Shown here: in pieces, positions 18,501 to 25,735 of the stretch | Numbering within the stretch: the first letter of the stretch is position 1 | Layout: each line of letters opens with the position of its first letter | DNA from: Pseudonocardia sp. DSM 110487 | GTDB lineage: Bacteria > Actinomycetota > Actinomycetes > Mycobacteriales > Pseudonocardiaceae | Reading direction: 5' to 3' | NCBI RefSeq assembly: GCF_019468565.1 | Contig: NZ_CP080521.1 | Location: forward strand, 9,858,001-9,922,000 | Length of the DNA stretch: 64,000 nucleotides | Program-made: the position numbers and the translations under genes | Notes under the pieces: model-generated | Told to the model about the DNA's origin: nothing | The model's input: only the letters and a program-made list of their open reading frames with translations | Database searches by the model: none

Positions 18501-18728
18501 GGGTCGGCCGCCGCTGCCGCGACGGTGCTGGGGGCGGCCTCCGCGGCCCGCGCCGCGGCGGAGCTGCCGCTGGCGCCCGCCGAGCGCGCCGACGTGGACC
18601 GCGCCACGGTCGCCGCCCGCACCCTCCTCGGCCGGACGGCCTTCACGGAGCAGTTCGAGGCAGGTAGCAGGCTGACGCCCGACGAGGCTCACGCCCGTGC
18701 GGTGCACGCCCTGCCCATCGCCGACTGA
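15510..18728 (+). CDS. giant SARP-type regulator: OmpR-like wHTH, BTAD, NB-ARC ATPase, TPR
   Basis: About 1,072 residues, in the AfsR/SARP large-regulator class. Order: winged helix (1-90, VRFGVLGPVAVW onward), bacterial transcriptional activation domain (about 95-245), NB-ARC ATPase with Walker A GPGGVGKTRLALA near 293 and Walker B-like LLLVLDNCEQ, then a winged-helix and TPR-like helical tail of about 450 residues. Such proteins switch on secondary-metabolite or stress genes after nucleotide-dependent assembly. GTG 15510 gives the usual N-terminus; GTG 15501 is an alternative. No biosynthetic cluster adjoins it here. Confidence 0.9.
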   Translation: MRFGVLGPVAVWTDAGFPVVVPGRKVRALLADLLVHAGRPVTADRLIDDIWGERPPPSAQATLLAKISQLRRALEDAEPGGRELVVSGPAGYALRADPDAVDARRFSVLTAQARGAAPRAAVTLLTEALELWRGPALADFADAPFAAGFVAHLADQRVVAQEDLAELRLELGQHAELAGELAALVAEHPLRERLRSCALHALYRAGRQAEALASYQDLRTRLADELGIDPSPELAALHQAILTRDPALDPSPPAAGGGEGNLPAARTELVGRDNAVIDVRKLIAGDRLVTLTGPGGVGKTRLALAAAETAADDFEDGAWLVELAAAGRPDDPDVLGSLAEAALSALNVRVTTHPGQRASPPERLADVLRPRKLLLVLDNCEQVIEHVADLVDLLLRTAPDLRILTTSREPLALAGEVVWSVPPLDVPESGADDPALVADSSAARLFVARAAAAATSFRLDADTAAPVAMLCRRLDGIPLALELAATRVRALGLDGVVARLDDRFRLLGTGHRGVPPRQQTLRAVIDWSWELLTAPEQILLRRLAVHAGGATADAVAAVSTDDDLPACDVPDLLARLVDRSLVEVTSGVGRRFRLLESVAEYSLGKLHDAGEYDVLRRRHADHYLALAEEAAAGLHGPEQPRRLAVLDAETANLRAAIAAGGPEHALRLVTALCWYWVLRGRLNEARRALDGALAVDGPAPEGLRAAAVAWRAGIALMLGAPDSSTAYAAGVTTLDAITDPVVRGRATWFLADTGTSGDLPGATELFDRALATSRSCGDRWTEGAARLGRARLAHVRSDHPTLRREAGMAADLFRATGDRWGQLQATCWLGALAEQGADHERATALHEEGLRWCEELGLWPEVSSRLAWLGWIATQAGDQERARAHGERALTLATEQGFHDGQMFARIVLGYASRRQGRLDTAQHHLDTALDNTPRCDDIAVHLPMVLTELGYLAELRGDPHTAARMHSDAYHLAHKIGVPRDTSQALEGLANALAAAGSAAAAATVLGAASAARAAAELPLAPAERADVDRATVAARTLLGRTAFTEQFEAGSRLTPDEAHARAVHALPIAD

Positions 18729-18829
18729 CCGTGCGTCGATCCGCGCACCGCCGACGGGTTCTACGGGCGACGTCGATGGAACGGCTGCCGACGGAGCGAG
18801 CGACGGATGCGGTGCGGGAGTTCACCGTG

Positions 18830-19279
18830 CTACGACCCGGTCCGCAGCTCCGTCAGGAGGCGTAGCAGCCTCGCGCGCAGTTCCTCGAGCTCATCAGGAC
18901 TGGTCAGGTCGGCCCAGCGTTTCTCAACTCGTGCCGCTGTGGTGTGTGTGACCGGCCTGACGGCCTCGCCGCGCTCGGTCAGGAACACCAGGCGGGAGCG
19001 GCGGTCCTGCGGGTTGGGCCGCCGCTCGACGTAACCCATGCGTTCCAGCTGCTCGACGGCCTCGGCCATCGACTGTTTGCGCATCCTGGCGAGCTCGGCG
19101 AGCCCGGAGACGGTGATGCCCTCGGGCGGCACGAACGGGAAGACGTTGGCGTGCGCGGGGCGGATGTCACCGAAACCGGCGTCGCGCAGCGCGGTGTCGA
19201 TGTCCTGCGAGTAGTGCTGGTAGAGCAGCCGCAGGAGCAGCCCGATCAGCGGGTCGCTCGGGAAGTTCGCGTCCGTCAT
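18830..19279 (-). CDS. MarR-family regulator
   Basis: A 149-residue MarR protein: dimer helices at both ends and a winged helix at about residues 50-105 (ITVSGLAELARMRKQSMAEA, wing RRPNPQDRRSRLVFLTERG). A perfect 18-bp palindrome abuts its start codon and there is no Shine-Dalgarno sequence, so the mRNA may be leaderless and autorepressed. It is divergent from a second MarR-like gene. Confidence 0.9.
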   Translation of the reverse strand: MTDANFPSDPLIGLLLRLLYQHYSQDIDTALRDAGFGDIRPAHANVFPFVPPEGITVSGLAELARMRKQSMAEAVEQLERMGYVERRPNPQDRRSRLVFLTERGEAVRPVTHTTAARVEKRWADLTSPDELEELRARLLRLLTELRTGS

Positions 19280-19280
19280 G

Positions 19281-19298
19281 TAGACAGGTACCTGTCTA
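19281..19298. promoter_or_regulatory. perfect 18-bp palindrome, MarR operator
   Basis: TAGACAGGTACCTGTCTA is its own reverse complement. It lies one base upstream of the marR ATG, inside the divergent promoter region, where a bound repressor would block both directions. Confidence 0.85.
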
Positions 19299-19308
19299 AT
19301 AGCGTATG

Positions 19309-19322
19309 GTCAGGGTCCTGTC
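19309..19322. promoter_or_regulatory. second, imperfect MarR operator
   Basis: GTCAGGGTCCTGTC matches the core GACAGGTACCTGTC of the first operator at 12 of 14 positions and is itself nearly palindromic. It lies 20 bp before the start of the rightward gene. Confidence 0.65.
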
Positions 19323-19343
19323 GATCCTAGGAGTTGAACCGAG

Positions 19344-19781
19344 ATGACCGCACCATCGGCCCCCTTCGGCATCACTGTGGCCTATGCCGAGCGCACACTG
19401 TCGGCCACGCTTCACCGGCTCCTCGCCGAGCGGGACGTCTCGCCGGGCACGTGGTACGCCCTGAACCTGATCGCCGTGCGCGGACCACGGTTGGACCGCG
19501 CGACCCTGACCGTCGAGCTCGAGGGCGCGCGAACCCTGACCCCCGATTCCGTCCGCGAACTGCTCGCCCGACTGGAGGCCGACGGCCTGCTCCATGGCGA
19601 CGACGAAGTCGAGCTGTCCGCGGAGGGCGAAGCCCTGCACAGGAGCCTGCGCGGCGACATCGCCGGCCGGTCGGCCCGGCTGCTGGGCCAGTTCCCCGCC
19701 GAGGACGTCGAGACGACGGTGCGCACGCTGCGGGCGATCACGGAGCGCGCCGCAGAGGAGTACCGCGTCGACGCCGACTGA
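19344..19781 (+). CDS. MarR-like winged-helix protein
   Basis: A 145-residue protein predicted to be helical with a winged-helix segment (TPDSVRELLARLEADGLL, then DDEVELSAEGEAL) and C-terminal dimerisation helices. It looks like a divergent MarR-type regulator rather than an enzyme. It is divergent from a canonical marR gene with two operators in between. AGGAG lies about 11 bases before the ATG. It could be co-regulated by, or compete with, its neighbour. Confidence 0.7.
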   Translation: MTAPSAPFGITVAYAERTLSATLHRLLAERDVSPGTWYALNLIAVRGPRLDRATLTVELEGARTLTPDSVRELLARLEADGLLHGDDEVELSAEGEALHRSLRGDIAGRSARLLGQFPAEDVETTVRTLRAITERAAEEYRVDAD

Positions 19782-19842
19782 AGGCCATGCGGGCCGCTGC
19801 GGAATCGCGTCTGGTAGGCCCGCGCGGTCGCCAGCTCGGCAG

Positions 19843-20172
19843 TCAGATCCGGGCCTCACGTATCGCGCGACGAACGATCGGTGCGAAGGGATGTCTCGCG
19901 ATGTCGAGCTCACGCGGGACGTCGGTCGCGGCCACTAGCCGGCGAAACGGGATCTCGTGCCGTGGCATCCACGGATCGAGCGTGACGTCGGCCCGCCAGA
20001 GCGAACGAACCAGCACACAACCCGGCTGTCGTCCCGCGATGTACTCACCGCGGGAGAAGCCCAAGAGGCGGGCTCGGACGACGGTTGCGCACGCCTCGTC
20101 GCGAACCTCTCGGCGAAGCGTCTGTTCCCACGTCTCGTCGTCCTCAGGCCGGCGGCTGCCCGGATGCGGATG
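19843..20172 (-). pseudogene. Nudix hydrolase remnant (N-terminus lost)
   Basis: An open frame of 109 codons preceded by an in-frame TGA and without a sensible start. The translated sequence has a Nudix-like core: GSRRPEDDETWEQTLRREV followed by RDEA, then ARLLGFSRGEYIAG, VLVRSLWRADVTLDPW, and a C-terminal tail ending AIREARI. The REVRDEA segment corresponds to the REUXEE part of the Nudix box, with one glutamate changed to aspartate. The N-terminal strands expected before it are missing or out of frame. It lies at the left edge of the low-GC island. Confidence 0.6.
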
Positions 20173-20189
20173 TCACCGAGGAGGGCAGC

Positions 20190-20300
20190 GTCGGCCGGTT
20201 CCGGGGCTACCGCGGCCTGCACCGCGAGCTGGCCATCCGACAAGTCACACCCGAGGTGGGCATCGCGGCCAGCCGGATCGCCCGGCGCTGCTTTCGAGCG
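20190..20300 (+). pseudogene. possible transposase (IS3/integrase-core-like) remnant
   Basis: A short stretch translates as GRFRGYRGLHRELAIRQ and resembles the YGYRRIHxELxxLG segment of IS3-type transposases. Neither a complete gene nor terminal inverted repeats are visible. The similarity is short and could be coincidence. Confidence 0.28.
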
Positions 20301-20481
20301 AAAGGGCTTACCAGGACAGCTACTGTACGGCGCGTTGAGCAGTCCACTGGTCGCGTGGCCTACCGCCCCAGTACGGACCGTAAGCGGCTAATTAAAAACG
20401 GTCGTGGCTTCATTTGCGTCAACAACGGCTCTGAATTTGCGAGCCAGTTGAGTCGGGGCACTAGCAGCCAAGCAGGGGACC

Positions 20482-21420
20482 CTAACAGATCGTCATCCAT
20501 GATTCGGGAGTCTTCTTTCGATTTCGCTGGACGACGGGATTTCCCGTGGTCGCCATCTTTTGCGCGGCAGCAGTTCGCGCAGTCTGATAGTCCTTCACAA
20601 CCAGACTGGCTCGTCGTAAGCCAGTCGTCTTCTGAGAAAAGCCGCGGGAAGTGTCGTCTAAAAAGATGATCTTCATCGTGCTAGTCGGCTTGATCTTTCC
20701 GGACAGTACTGCAGGGTTGCCCAGATTCAAAAGGCGGGCATTGTGGCTCGCAAGAAGGTCGAACGCCATTGCGATGGTTTTTGCGCGATTGCCAAACTCG
20801 ACAAGATCGATAGGCTGAATGTTGGTCGTTAGGCGATGGGCGGCCGCATTACGCAGACGTTGTGCGTTGTCATACTCGGCCCGGAGCGCAATAGAGCCGG
20901 CACCGCATATCGCGGCGACTGTCGTGATCTCACTCCAGGCGGATCCAACGTGAAATGCCGCCAGCGCCTTCTCGATATCTTCACTCGAGAGATTGGGCGA
21001 GCCATGACCGAGGCTGTACTGGCTTAAGCTAAACGAACCACTGAGCGTACTAGCGACTGCAGCAGCTACGGTCTGCGCCAACGTGAACCCATCTTCCCCT
21101 GCCTTGTCGGCCATTCTCGCTTGGTCTGACCCGGACCGAAGTGCGTCGAATATCGACGCTCTCTGCAGGCCAGTCGGCAAGTCGGAGAACCTAACCACTG
21201 TCCTGCTTACATGAGACAGTAGTTCTCCGATCCGAGCACGTAGATAGTCCTCGAGAGCGGTAAATGCGACCACCATCAGACCGTTCCGAATTAGCCGAGC
21301 ACGGCGATTATGGTCCCTATCCGAAAGCTGAGCATCGATGAGTAGTGACTGAGTCGCCGCCTCCTGAATCGTATCGATTCGTTCAAGAAAGTCAGACTGC
21401 GTAGCCGAGGTCGGGCTCAT
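20482..21420 (-). CDS. HEPN-family putative ribonuclease (MAE_28990/MAE_18760-like)
   Basis: A 312-residue, mostly helical protein. The N-terminal helix (RNGLMVVAFTALEDYLRAR, about 45-63) matches the first HEPN helix. The active-site motif Rx4H is present as R190-N-A-A-A-H195 in RLRNAAAHRL, the form expected of RNA-cleaving HEPN proteins. The C-terminal 80 residues are basic. Its ATG lies 3 bp after the stop of the DUF262 gene, so the two are one operon with DUF262 first. Base composition is about 50% G+C against roughly 70% around it, indicating recent acquisition. Predicted role: RNA-cleaving effector of a defence or toxin-antitoxin-like pair. Confidence 0.8.
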   Translation of the reverse strand: MSPTSATQSDFLERIDTIQEAATQSLLIDAQLSDRDHNRRARLIRNGLMVVAFTALEDYLRARIGELLSHVSRTVVRFSDLPTGLQRASIFDALRSGSDQARMADKAGEDGFTLAQTVAAAVASTLSGSFSLSQYSLGHGSPNLSSEDIEKALAAFHVGSAWSEITTVAAICGAGSIALRAEYDNAQRLRNAAAHRLTTNIQPIDLVEFGNRAKTIAMAFDLLASHNARLLNLGNPAVLSGKIKPTSTMKIIFLDDTSRGFSQKTTGLRRASLVVKDYQTARTAAAQKMATTGNPVVQRNRKKTPESWMTIC

Positions 21421-21423
21421 CTG

Positions 21424-22494
21424 CTAGATCGTCTCCAACAGATCCCTTACCGAGTTAACCCGGTATATCAGCTTTGCTGGCGTGTTCGTCGCAACTCGAA
21501 CCGAGTCTTCGAACTCCGCGTCGTCGAAGAGTGCCCTCGTTCTCGCGACTACAAGATCTCTCGATACAACCGCTTTATCGATAACTGACTTACTTAGCTG
21601 ATCCACTGCAAGCATCTGGGCGTCGTACATCCCTGCAAGGGTTTGGTCACGCCAGGAGGACTTCTCCGGCCGCTTAAAGGCTGCATCCCCCCAGATCCTC
21701 TCACAGGAATGCAATGCGAAGCGGAATGCGCTCTCGAATTCCTCAGTCTGATCAATTGTTGCCTCAGCAGTGTCCTCCATAAACTTGTCCATCGCGAACC
21801 GGAAGTCACCACCGAATGCCCGAAATCCCGTTGCACGAAGAGTCAAGAACCGAAGCACGTACTCTACATCAGCCATCTTCTGATAAGCAGACGAGCGGCC
21901 GTCCTTAATCTTCAGCTTAGTGCGCAAGAAGGGCTCGTTCGAGGCTTTGACAATCGCGTCATTGACTACCCCTCGGTAGATCACATTGCGGATCTCCTGA
22001 GGGTTGAGTGGCTCGCCTCCGGAGTTGAGGCGATGGAACACCTCATACTTAGTTGCCTTGTCTGACTGATTTAGGATAGTAATTGCTCGGATGTACGGGC
22101 GAACAGTCAAGGCATTCTTTAGCGCTGAGGGCATATCGCGAAATCTCAAGCCCTCAAGCTCTGGAAAACGCTCTAGAGACTTGAGCGGTAGCGCATTCCG
22201 CATGAACTTCTGCACCGAGGTGATTCGCTGCTTCCCGTCAATGACAGAGTAGCTGCCAAATTCATCTTCCGACAAATAGACAGGTGGGACTGGAATGTTC
22301 AGCAAGAAGGACTCAATTAGGGCGGACTGCTTCAGGCTGTCCCAACGTTCACGGCGCTGAAACTGAGGAGTGACGTCAATTGACTCCGAATCAACCATTG
22401 CGGCGATAGTCTCTAGCGATAGGTCTGATGCCTGTAGTACAAGCGCATTCTGCGCCTTCTCGAATCGTCTCAGTATCTCACCGTGCTCGGCCAT
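21424..22494 (-). CDS. DUF262 (GmrS/ParB-like) protein, predicted sensor/NTPase partner of HEPN gene
   Basis: A 356-residue DUF262 protein without the HNH (DUF1524) domain that follows DUF262 in GmrSD-type type IV restriction enzymes. The family motifs are intact: PQFQRRERWD, SYSVIDGKQRITSVQKF (the DGxQR motif), and FHRLNSGGEPLNPQEIRN. DUF262 domains are thought to bind or hydrolyse nucleotides in restriction and DNA-modification-sensing systems. Here the nuclease would be the separate HEPN protein downstream. ATG 22494 is preferred to GTG 22503 because a TATAAC box sits directly upstream, implying a nearly leaderless mRNA. Confidence 0.85.
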   Translation of the reverse strand: MAEHGEILRRFEKAQNALVLQASDLSLETIAAMVDSESIDVTPQFQRRERWDSLKQSALIESFLLNIPVPPVYLSEDEFGSYSVIDGKQRITSVQKFMRNALPLKSLERFPELEGLRFRDMPSALKNALTVRPYIRAITILNQSDKATKYEVFHRLNSGGEPLNPQEIRNVIYRGVVNDAIVKASNEPFLRTKLKIKDGRSSAYQKMADVEYVLRFLTLRATGFRAFGGDFRFAMDKFMEDTAEATIDQTEEFESAFRFALHSCERIWGDAAFKRPEKSSWRDQTLAGMYDAQMLAVDQLSKSVIDKAVVSRDLVVARTRALFDDAEFEDSVRVATNTPAKLIYRVNSVRDLLETI

Positions 22495-22503
22495 AAGCGA
22501 CAC

Positions 22504-22513
22504 GTTATACCAG
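22504..22513 (-). promoter_or_regulatory. extended -10 box of the DUF262-HEPN operon
   Basis: Read on the minus strand, TGGTATAAC matches an extended -10 element (TGnTATAAT). Transcription would begin about seven bases downstream, within a few bases of the ATG at 22494, giving a leaderless or nearly leaderless transcript. Confidence 0.5.
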
Positions 22514-23207
22514 TCACGGTACCGCTACTAGTACTGCACGCGACCTAACATAAATCCCAACTAATGATGCGTACCAACCTCCCTCGCGGCGCCGATTCAT
22601 CCCCTCCGGGAGCGTCGGCGGGGGCCTCAGTGGAGCGCCCTGCTGGACGAACGACCGAGGGGCGACCGGTGTGATCGATGTCGGCTGCGGGTCACGGGTC
22701 GCCAGGTAGTAGGGCAACGGGACCAGCGCGCCGCTTCCGAGCAGCTCGCCGCACCGCGCCAGCTCCGGGACACGAGCGAGCGGCACCCACTCGACGCGGC
22801 CCACTTCCTCCGTGTCGGTCGGCTCGCCGACGCGCTCCGCCTGATGCCACAAGTAGACCGACATGGGGGCGGTCACGTTGCCAGGAAGCGGCTCGAACCC
22901 GATGAGCTCCTCCGGCGAGCCAACCGGAGACCAGCCCGACTCTCGACGCCTCCCTCGCCGCGGTGGCGGCCGGCTCTTCGCCGTCCTCGACCAGCCCGCC
23001 GAGCAGCTCGTACCCCCACAGGTCGGTGGGGAAGCGGTAGCGGCGCAGCATGAGCACCGTGTCGGCGTCCTCGTCGACGATCATCGCGACGGCGATCCGC
23101 CAGAAGTGGACGACGTGGTGGTCCCACCGCTCGCCGTTGGGCGCCTCGACCTCGACGAGCGCCACACGAACCCATGGTCTGCTGTCATAGACCATGTCAT
23201 CGGTCAC
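22514..23207 (-). pseudogene. frameshifted Nudix hydrolase (ADP-ribose pyrophosphatase-like)
   Basis: The N-terminal part (VVHFWRIAVAMIVDEDADTV, YRFPTDLWGYELLGGLVEDG, AATAAREA) is in one frame. The continuation (ESGWSPVGSPEELIGFEPLP and TAPMSVYLWHQAERVGEP) is in another. The frame is lost within the Nudix box just after ARE, near 22945. The sequence there reads GCG TC GAG AG TCG, where two missing G residues would restore AVEESGW. The catalytic glutamates are thus lost and the gene is probably dead, unless this is a sequencing error. It borders the right edge of the low-GC island. Confidence 0.75.
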
Positions 23208-23548
23208 ATGACGGGCCGCGCGCAGCTAGGTCAGCGCAAGATCGCCGATGTCGGCGCGGGCTCCGGGAGGCGATCTGTGCGCGACCGGTTGCCCCTGACC
23301 CTCGCTCGAGCTGAAGATCCGTCAGCGCGACACGACGCGGGGCGAGTTCGTTCTGCATGCCGAGGCGTTCGCGGGTGATCACAGCGAGCACGGCTCGATG
23401 CGCATGCGGCATATGCAACGTTGATCTCGCCGCAAATTGGGCGATAACCGCAGGATGAGACCTGCGGCAGAAACATTAGGAAGCCGCTACCCGGCTAGCC
23501 ACGCGGAGGTGCTACAGGGACTGCTCGGAGATCACCTGGGCCGGCGAG
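23208..23548. other. gene-free stretch right of the broken Nudix gene
   Basis: No coding frame with family features was found on either strand. The sequence is moderately G+C-rich with scattered A+T patches and runs into the Tn3 transposase fragment. It is probably decayed mobile or intergenic DNA. Confidence 0.4.
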
Positions 23549-23707
23549 GTCACGAACTCAGACGAATCATTGCTGGGCTGGGTGCTGGCGCTGAAGTGCT
23601 TCCAGCGGATGGGCCGGTTTCCACGGGACGAGGAAATCCCGGAGCTGGTTGTCGATCGCCTTCGCCGCGGGCTGGGTTTGGACGCGGGCGTTTGGGAAGG
23701 GTCTGTC
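23549..23707 (+). pseudogene. Tn3-family transposase fragment (DUF4158 region)
   Basis: The frame reads LLGWVLALKCFQRMGRFPRD followed by EEIPELVVDRLRRGLGLD. This matches the N-terminal DUF4158 region of Tn3-type TnpA proteins (LKCFQRLGYFPxxDEVPxxVVxHVR pattern). Only about 50 residues remain; the roughly 900-residue remainder, including the DDE core, and any terminal inverted repeats are absent. A relic of a transposon that once inserted here. Confidence 0.6.
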
Positions 23708-23974
23708 ATGTCTGAGCGCGGCAACCATGTGTGCGGTGTGGTCGACGGCGGATCGTGCGTCCGGACCGGGCGACGTCGGTGCTGTGCGGGGAGTCGGCCA
23801 AAATACGCCGGAGACCGGCAACCAGTGATCTTGAGTTGAACTTGCCGCAGGTGAGGTGCTGGGGCGGATCTGCGTCGGCTGCCCGACCAGGGACAGCGAT
23901 GCGCAAACGTAGCCGGAGGCCCGATCTTGTGTCACCGTTCGCAGTGGACTTCTTCGCGTACCCGCTCAAATCGG
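23708..23974. other. decayed sequence between transposase relic and reductase gene
   Basis: 267 bp in which I see no gene. Open frames exist on both strands but show no recognisable domain or codon pattern. Confidence 0.35.
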
Positions 23975-24556
23975 TCAACGGCGCACCCGATAGCGCATGT
24001 GAAGCACCCGGTTGCCCTGAATCACCACGTCAGGATCCTCCAACAGATGCTGCGCGTGGACTGACCCGAAGTAGCGCTTGCCGGACCCGAACACGACGGG
24101 TACGACGTCCATGCGCACCTCGTCGACCAGGCCCGCGGCAAGCACCTGGCCGCCGACGTCGCCGGCGGCGACCTCGACCAGGCGGTCACCCGCAAGCTCC
24201 TGCGCCTTGGCCACGGCTGCCTCGACGCCGTCGACGAAGTGAAACGGCGCCTCGGGGTCCCAGCCCTCGGGCTCCGGCCGGTGCGTCACGACGACCACGT
24301 GGTCGACCCCGCCCGGCGGCTTCCCGTCCCAGCCGTCCGTCATGTCGAAGACGTGGCGCCCGGCGATTGTCGCCCCGATCTGGTCCCAGTAGGTGCGGGT
24401 GTAGTCGTAGGACGTCTGCGACACCTTCACTACGCCGCTCTCGTCCAACGGGACGTCACCGCTGGTCAACCAATCGAACAGCGGTCCGGGCTGATCATTC
24501 TCATCCGCGACGAAACCGTCCACCGACACCGAGGCGTACATGACCACCTTGCCCAC
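23975..24556 (-). CDS. dihydrofolate-reductase-family protein (RibD C-terminal type)
   Basis: A 193-residue RibD_C/DHFR-fold reductase: VVMYASVSVDGFVADENDQP at the N-terminus, an active-site-side ATIAGRHVFDMTDGW, the NADPH-binding VAAGDVGGQVLAAGLVDE, then DEVRMDVVPVVFGSGKRYFG. Actinobacteria carry many such stand-alone paralogues of unknown substrate. The GTG start is supported by GAGGAGAG seven bases upstream. An AraC-type gene lies 65 bp upstream on the same strand and may regulate it. Confidence 0.9.
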   Translation of the reverse strand: MGKVVMYASVSVDGFVADENDQPGPLFDWLTSGDVPLDESGVVKVSQTSYDYTRTYWDQIGATIAGRHVFDMTDGWDGKPPGGVDHVVVVTHRPEPEGWDPEAPFHFVDGVEAAVAKAQELAGDRLVEVAAGDVGGQVLAAGLVDEVRMDVVPVVFGSGKRYFGSVHAQHLLEDPDVVIQGNRVLHMRYRVRR

Positions 24557-24621
24557 GGGGCTCTCCTCTGCTTCGGGGTGCCCCAAATTAGTGGGTCGTG
24601 AGCTGTCGCTCTTGTAAGAAA

Positions 24622-25485
24622 TCAATCGGCCGGCAGCGGCCAGCCGTCCAGCACGTGGCCAGGATGTTCGCGCAGGAACCTCTGCCGGACTTCGACGTAC
24701 CGGGTCGGCGTGAGCCCGGTGAACGTCCGGAACTCGTGGCCGAAGTGGGCCTGGTCGAAGTAGCCTGCGCCACCGGCGAGGTCGCCCCAGTCGATCGGTC
24801 CGGCGGGGTTGATCGCGAACACGGTGGCGGTGAAGCGGTAGGTGCGGGCCAGCCGCTTCGGAGTGACGCCGATGAGCTCCTTGAACCGCTGTGCCAGATG
24901 AGTGCTGCTGACACCGGCTGCCACGCTCAGGTCGCCGATCGCCACCGCCCCGCTGGTCGCCGCGATGACGCTGCTCGTGTGGCGGACCAGCCCCAGGCCA
25001 GCGGTCTCGCACAGCCGTCGCATGAGCTCCTCCTCGAGCAGCGTCAGCATCTCGTGCGGTCCGTCCGCCGTGGTCAGCCGGTCTCGCAGCTCGGCAATGG
25101 CGGGCCGGCCCCAAACCTGCTCTATCGTCACCGGCCGGTCACACAGCTCGGCCGCGGGCATCGGCAGGAACGGCGCCAGCCCCCATGGCTTGAGGTGCAC
25201 GCCGACGGACCGGGTCCGGAGTGGGTAGCCGAACTCCCACGCGCGGGTGGGCATGGTGACCACGCAGCCGTCGGCGTACTCGGCCGTCTCGATGTCGGTG
25301 CCGGCGCGGATGCGGAACGGCGCCCCGAGGTTGACGATGAGCAGCGCCGACGGCGCGGGCGGCAGCGTCAGCCGGGCGTACGGCGGCGCACCCTCCAGGT
25401 AGTAAAGGTCGTCGATCAGCCCGTCCAGCGGCGGTCGCGGCACTCTGGACACGTACTCCACGCCCACAGCATCCCCCGCCGGCAT
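24622..25485 (-). CDS. AraC-family transcriptional regulator
   Basis: A 287-residue regulator with a beta-rich N-terminal sensing domain (PPAPSALLIVNLGAPFRI and SVGVHLKPWGLAPFL, of the DUF6597 type). A C-terminal AraC double helix-turn-helix follows at about 185-285 (GDLSVAAGVSSTHLAQRFKE, then GYFDQAHFGHEFRTFTGLTP). The second helix-turn-helix carries the family signature. It precedes the DHFR-like gene on the same strand, the likely target. Confidence 0.9.
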   Translation of the reverse strand: MPAGDAVGVEYVSRVPRPPLDGLIDDLYYLEGAPPYARLTLPPAPSALLIVNLGAPFRIRAGTDIETAEYADGCVVTMPTRAWEFGYPLRTRSVGVHLKPWGLAPFLPMPAAELCDRPVTIEQVWGRPAIAELRDRLTTADGPHEMLTLLEEELMRRLCETAGLGLVRHTSSVIAATSGAVAIGDLSVAAGVSSTHLAQRFKELIGVTPKRLARTYRFTATVFAINPAGPIDWGDLAGGAGYFDQAHFGHEFRTFTGLTPTRYVEVRQRFLREHPGHVLDGWPLPAD

Positions 25486-25661
25486 CGCGCGCCGGAATGG
25501 TCCAGCCGCGCTGCCGCCAGCATCGAGCCGGCGCCGATCCCGGACGAGCGCCCGGCCGCGGAATTTGCGCGGGATGCGCGTGCTGCGCGGGAGAGACCAG
25601 TTGGCTCCACGTATAGCTCCACGCGCCGGCGCGAAGATCGTCAGAGGTGCCTCTGGCCTGG

Positions 25662-25735
25662 AGCCGCCTTGGGGAGTCGAACCCCAGACCTACGCATTAC
25701 GAGTGCGTCGCTCTAACCGACTGAGCTAAGGCGGC
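25662..25735 (-). tRNA. tRNA-Thr (anticodon CGT)
   Basis: The minus strand folds into a complete cloverleaf. Acceptor stem GCCGCCT/AGGCGGC, D stem GCTC/GAGC, anticodon stem ACGCA/TGCGT around the loop CTCGTAA (anticodon CGT, reads ACG), variable loop AGGTC, T stem TGGGG/CCCCA with loop TTCGACT. The discriminator is U and CCA is not encoded. Its 5' end overlaps the last 10 bp of the AtzH-like gene. Confidence 0.97.

Noticed and set aside
20380..22570. Attachment-site direct repeats flanking the low-GC island
   Set aside because: Comparison by eye of about 100 bp on each side gave only short chance matches (such as CCTAACA); no integrase gene is present, so integration at an att site cannot be supported.
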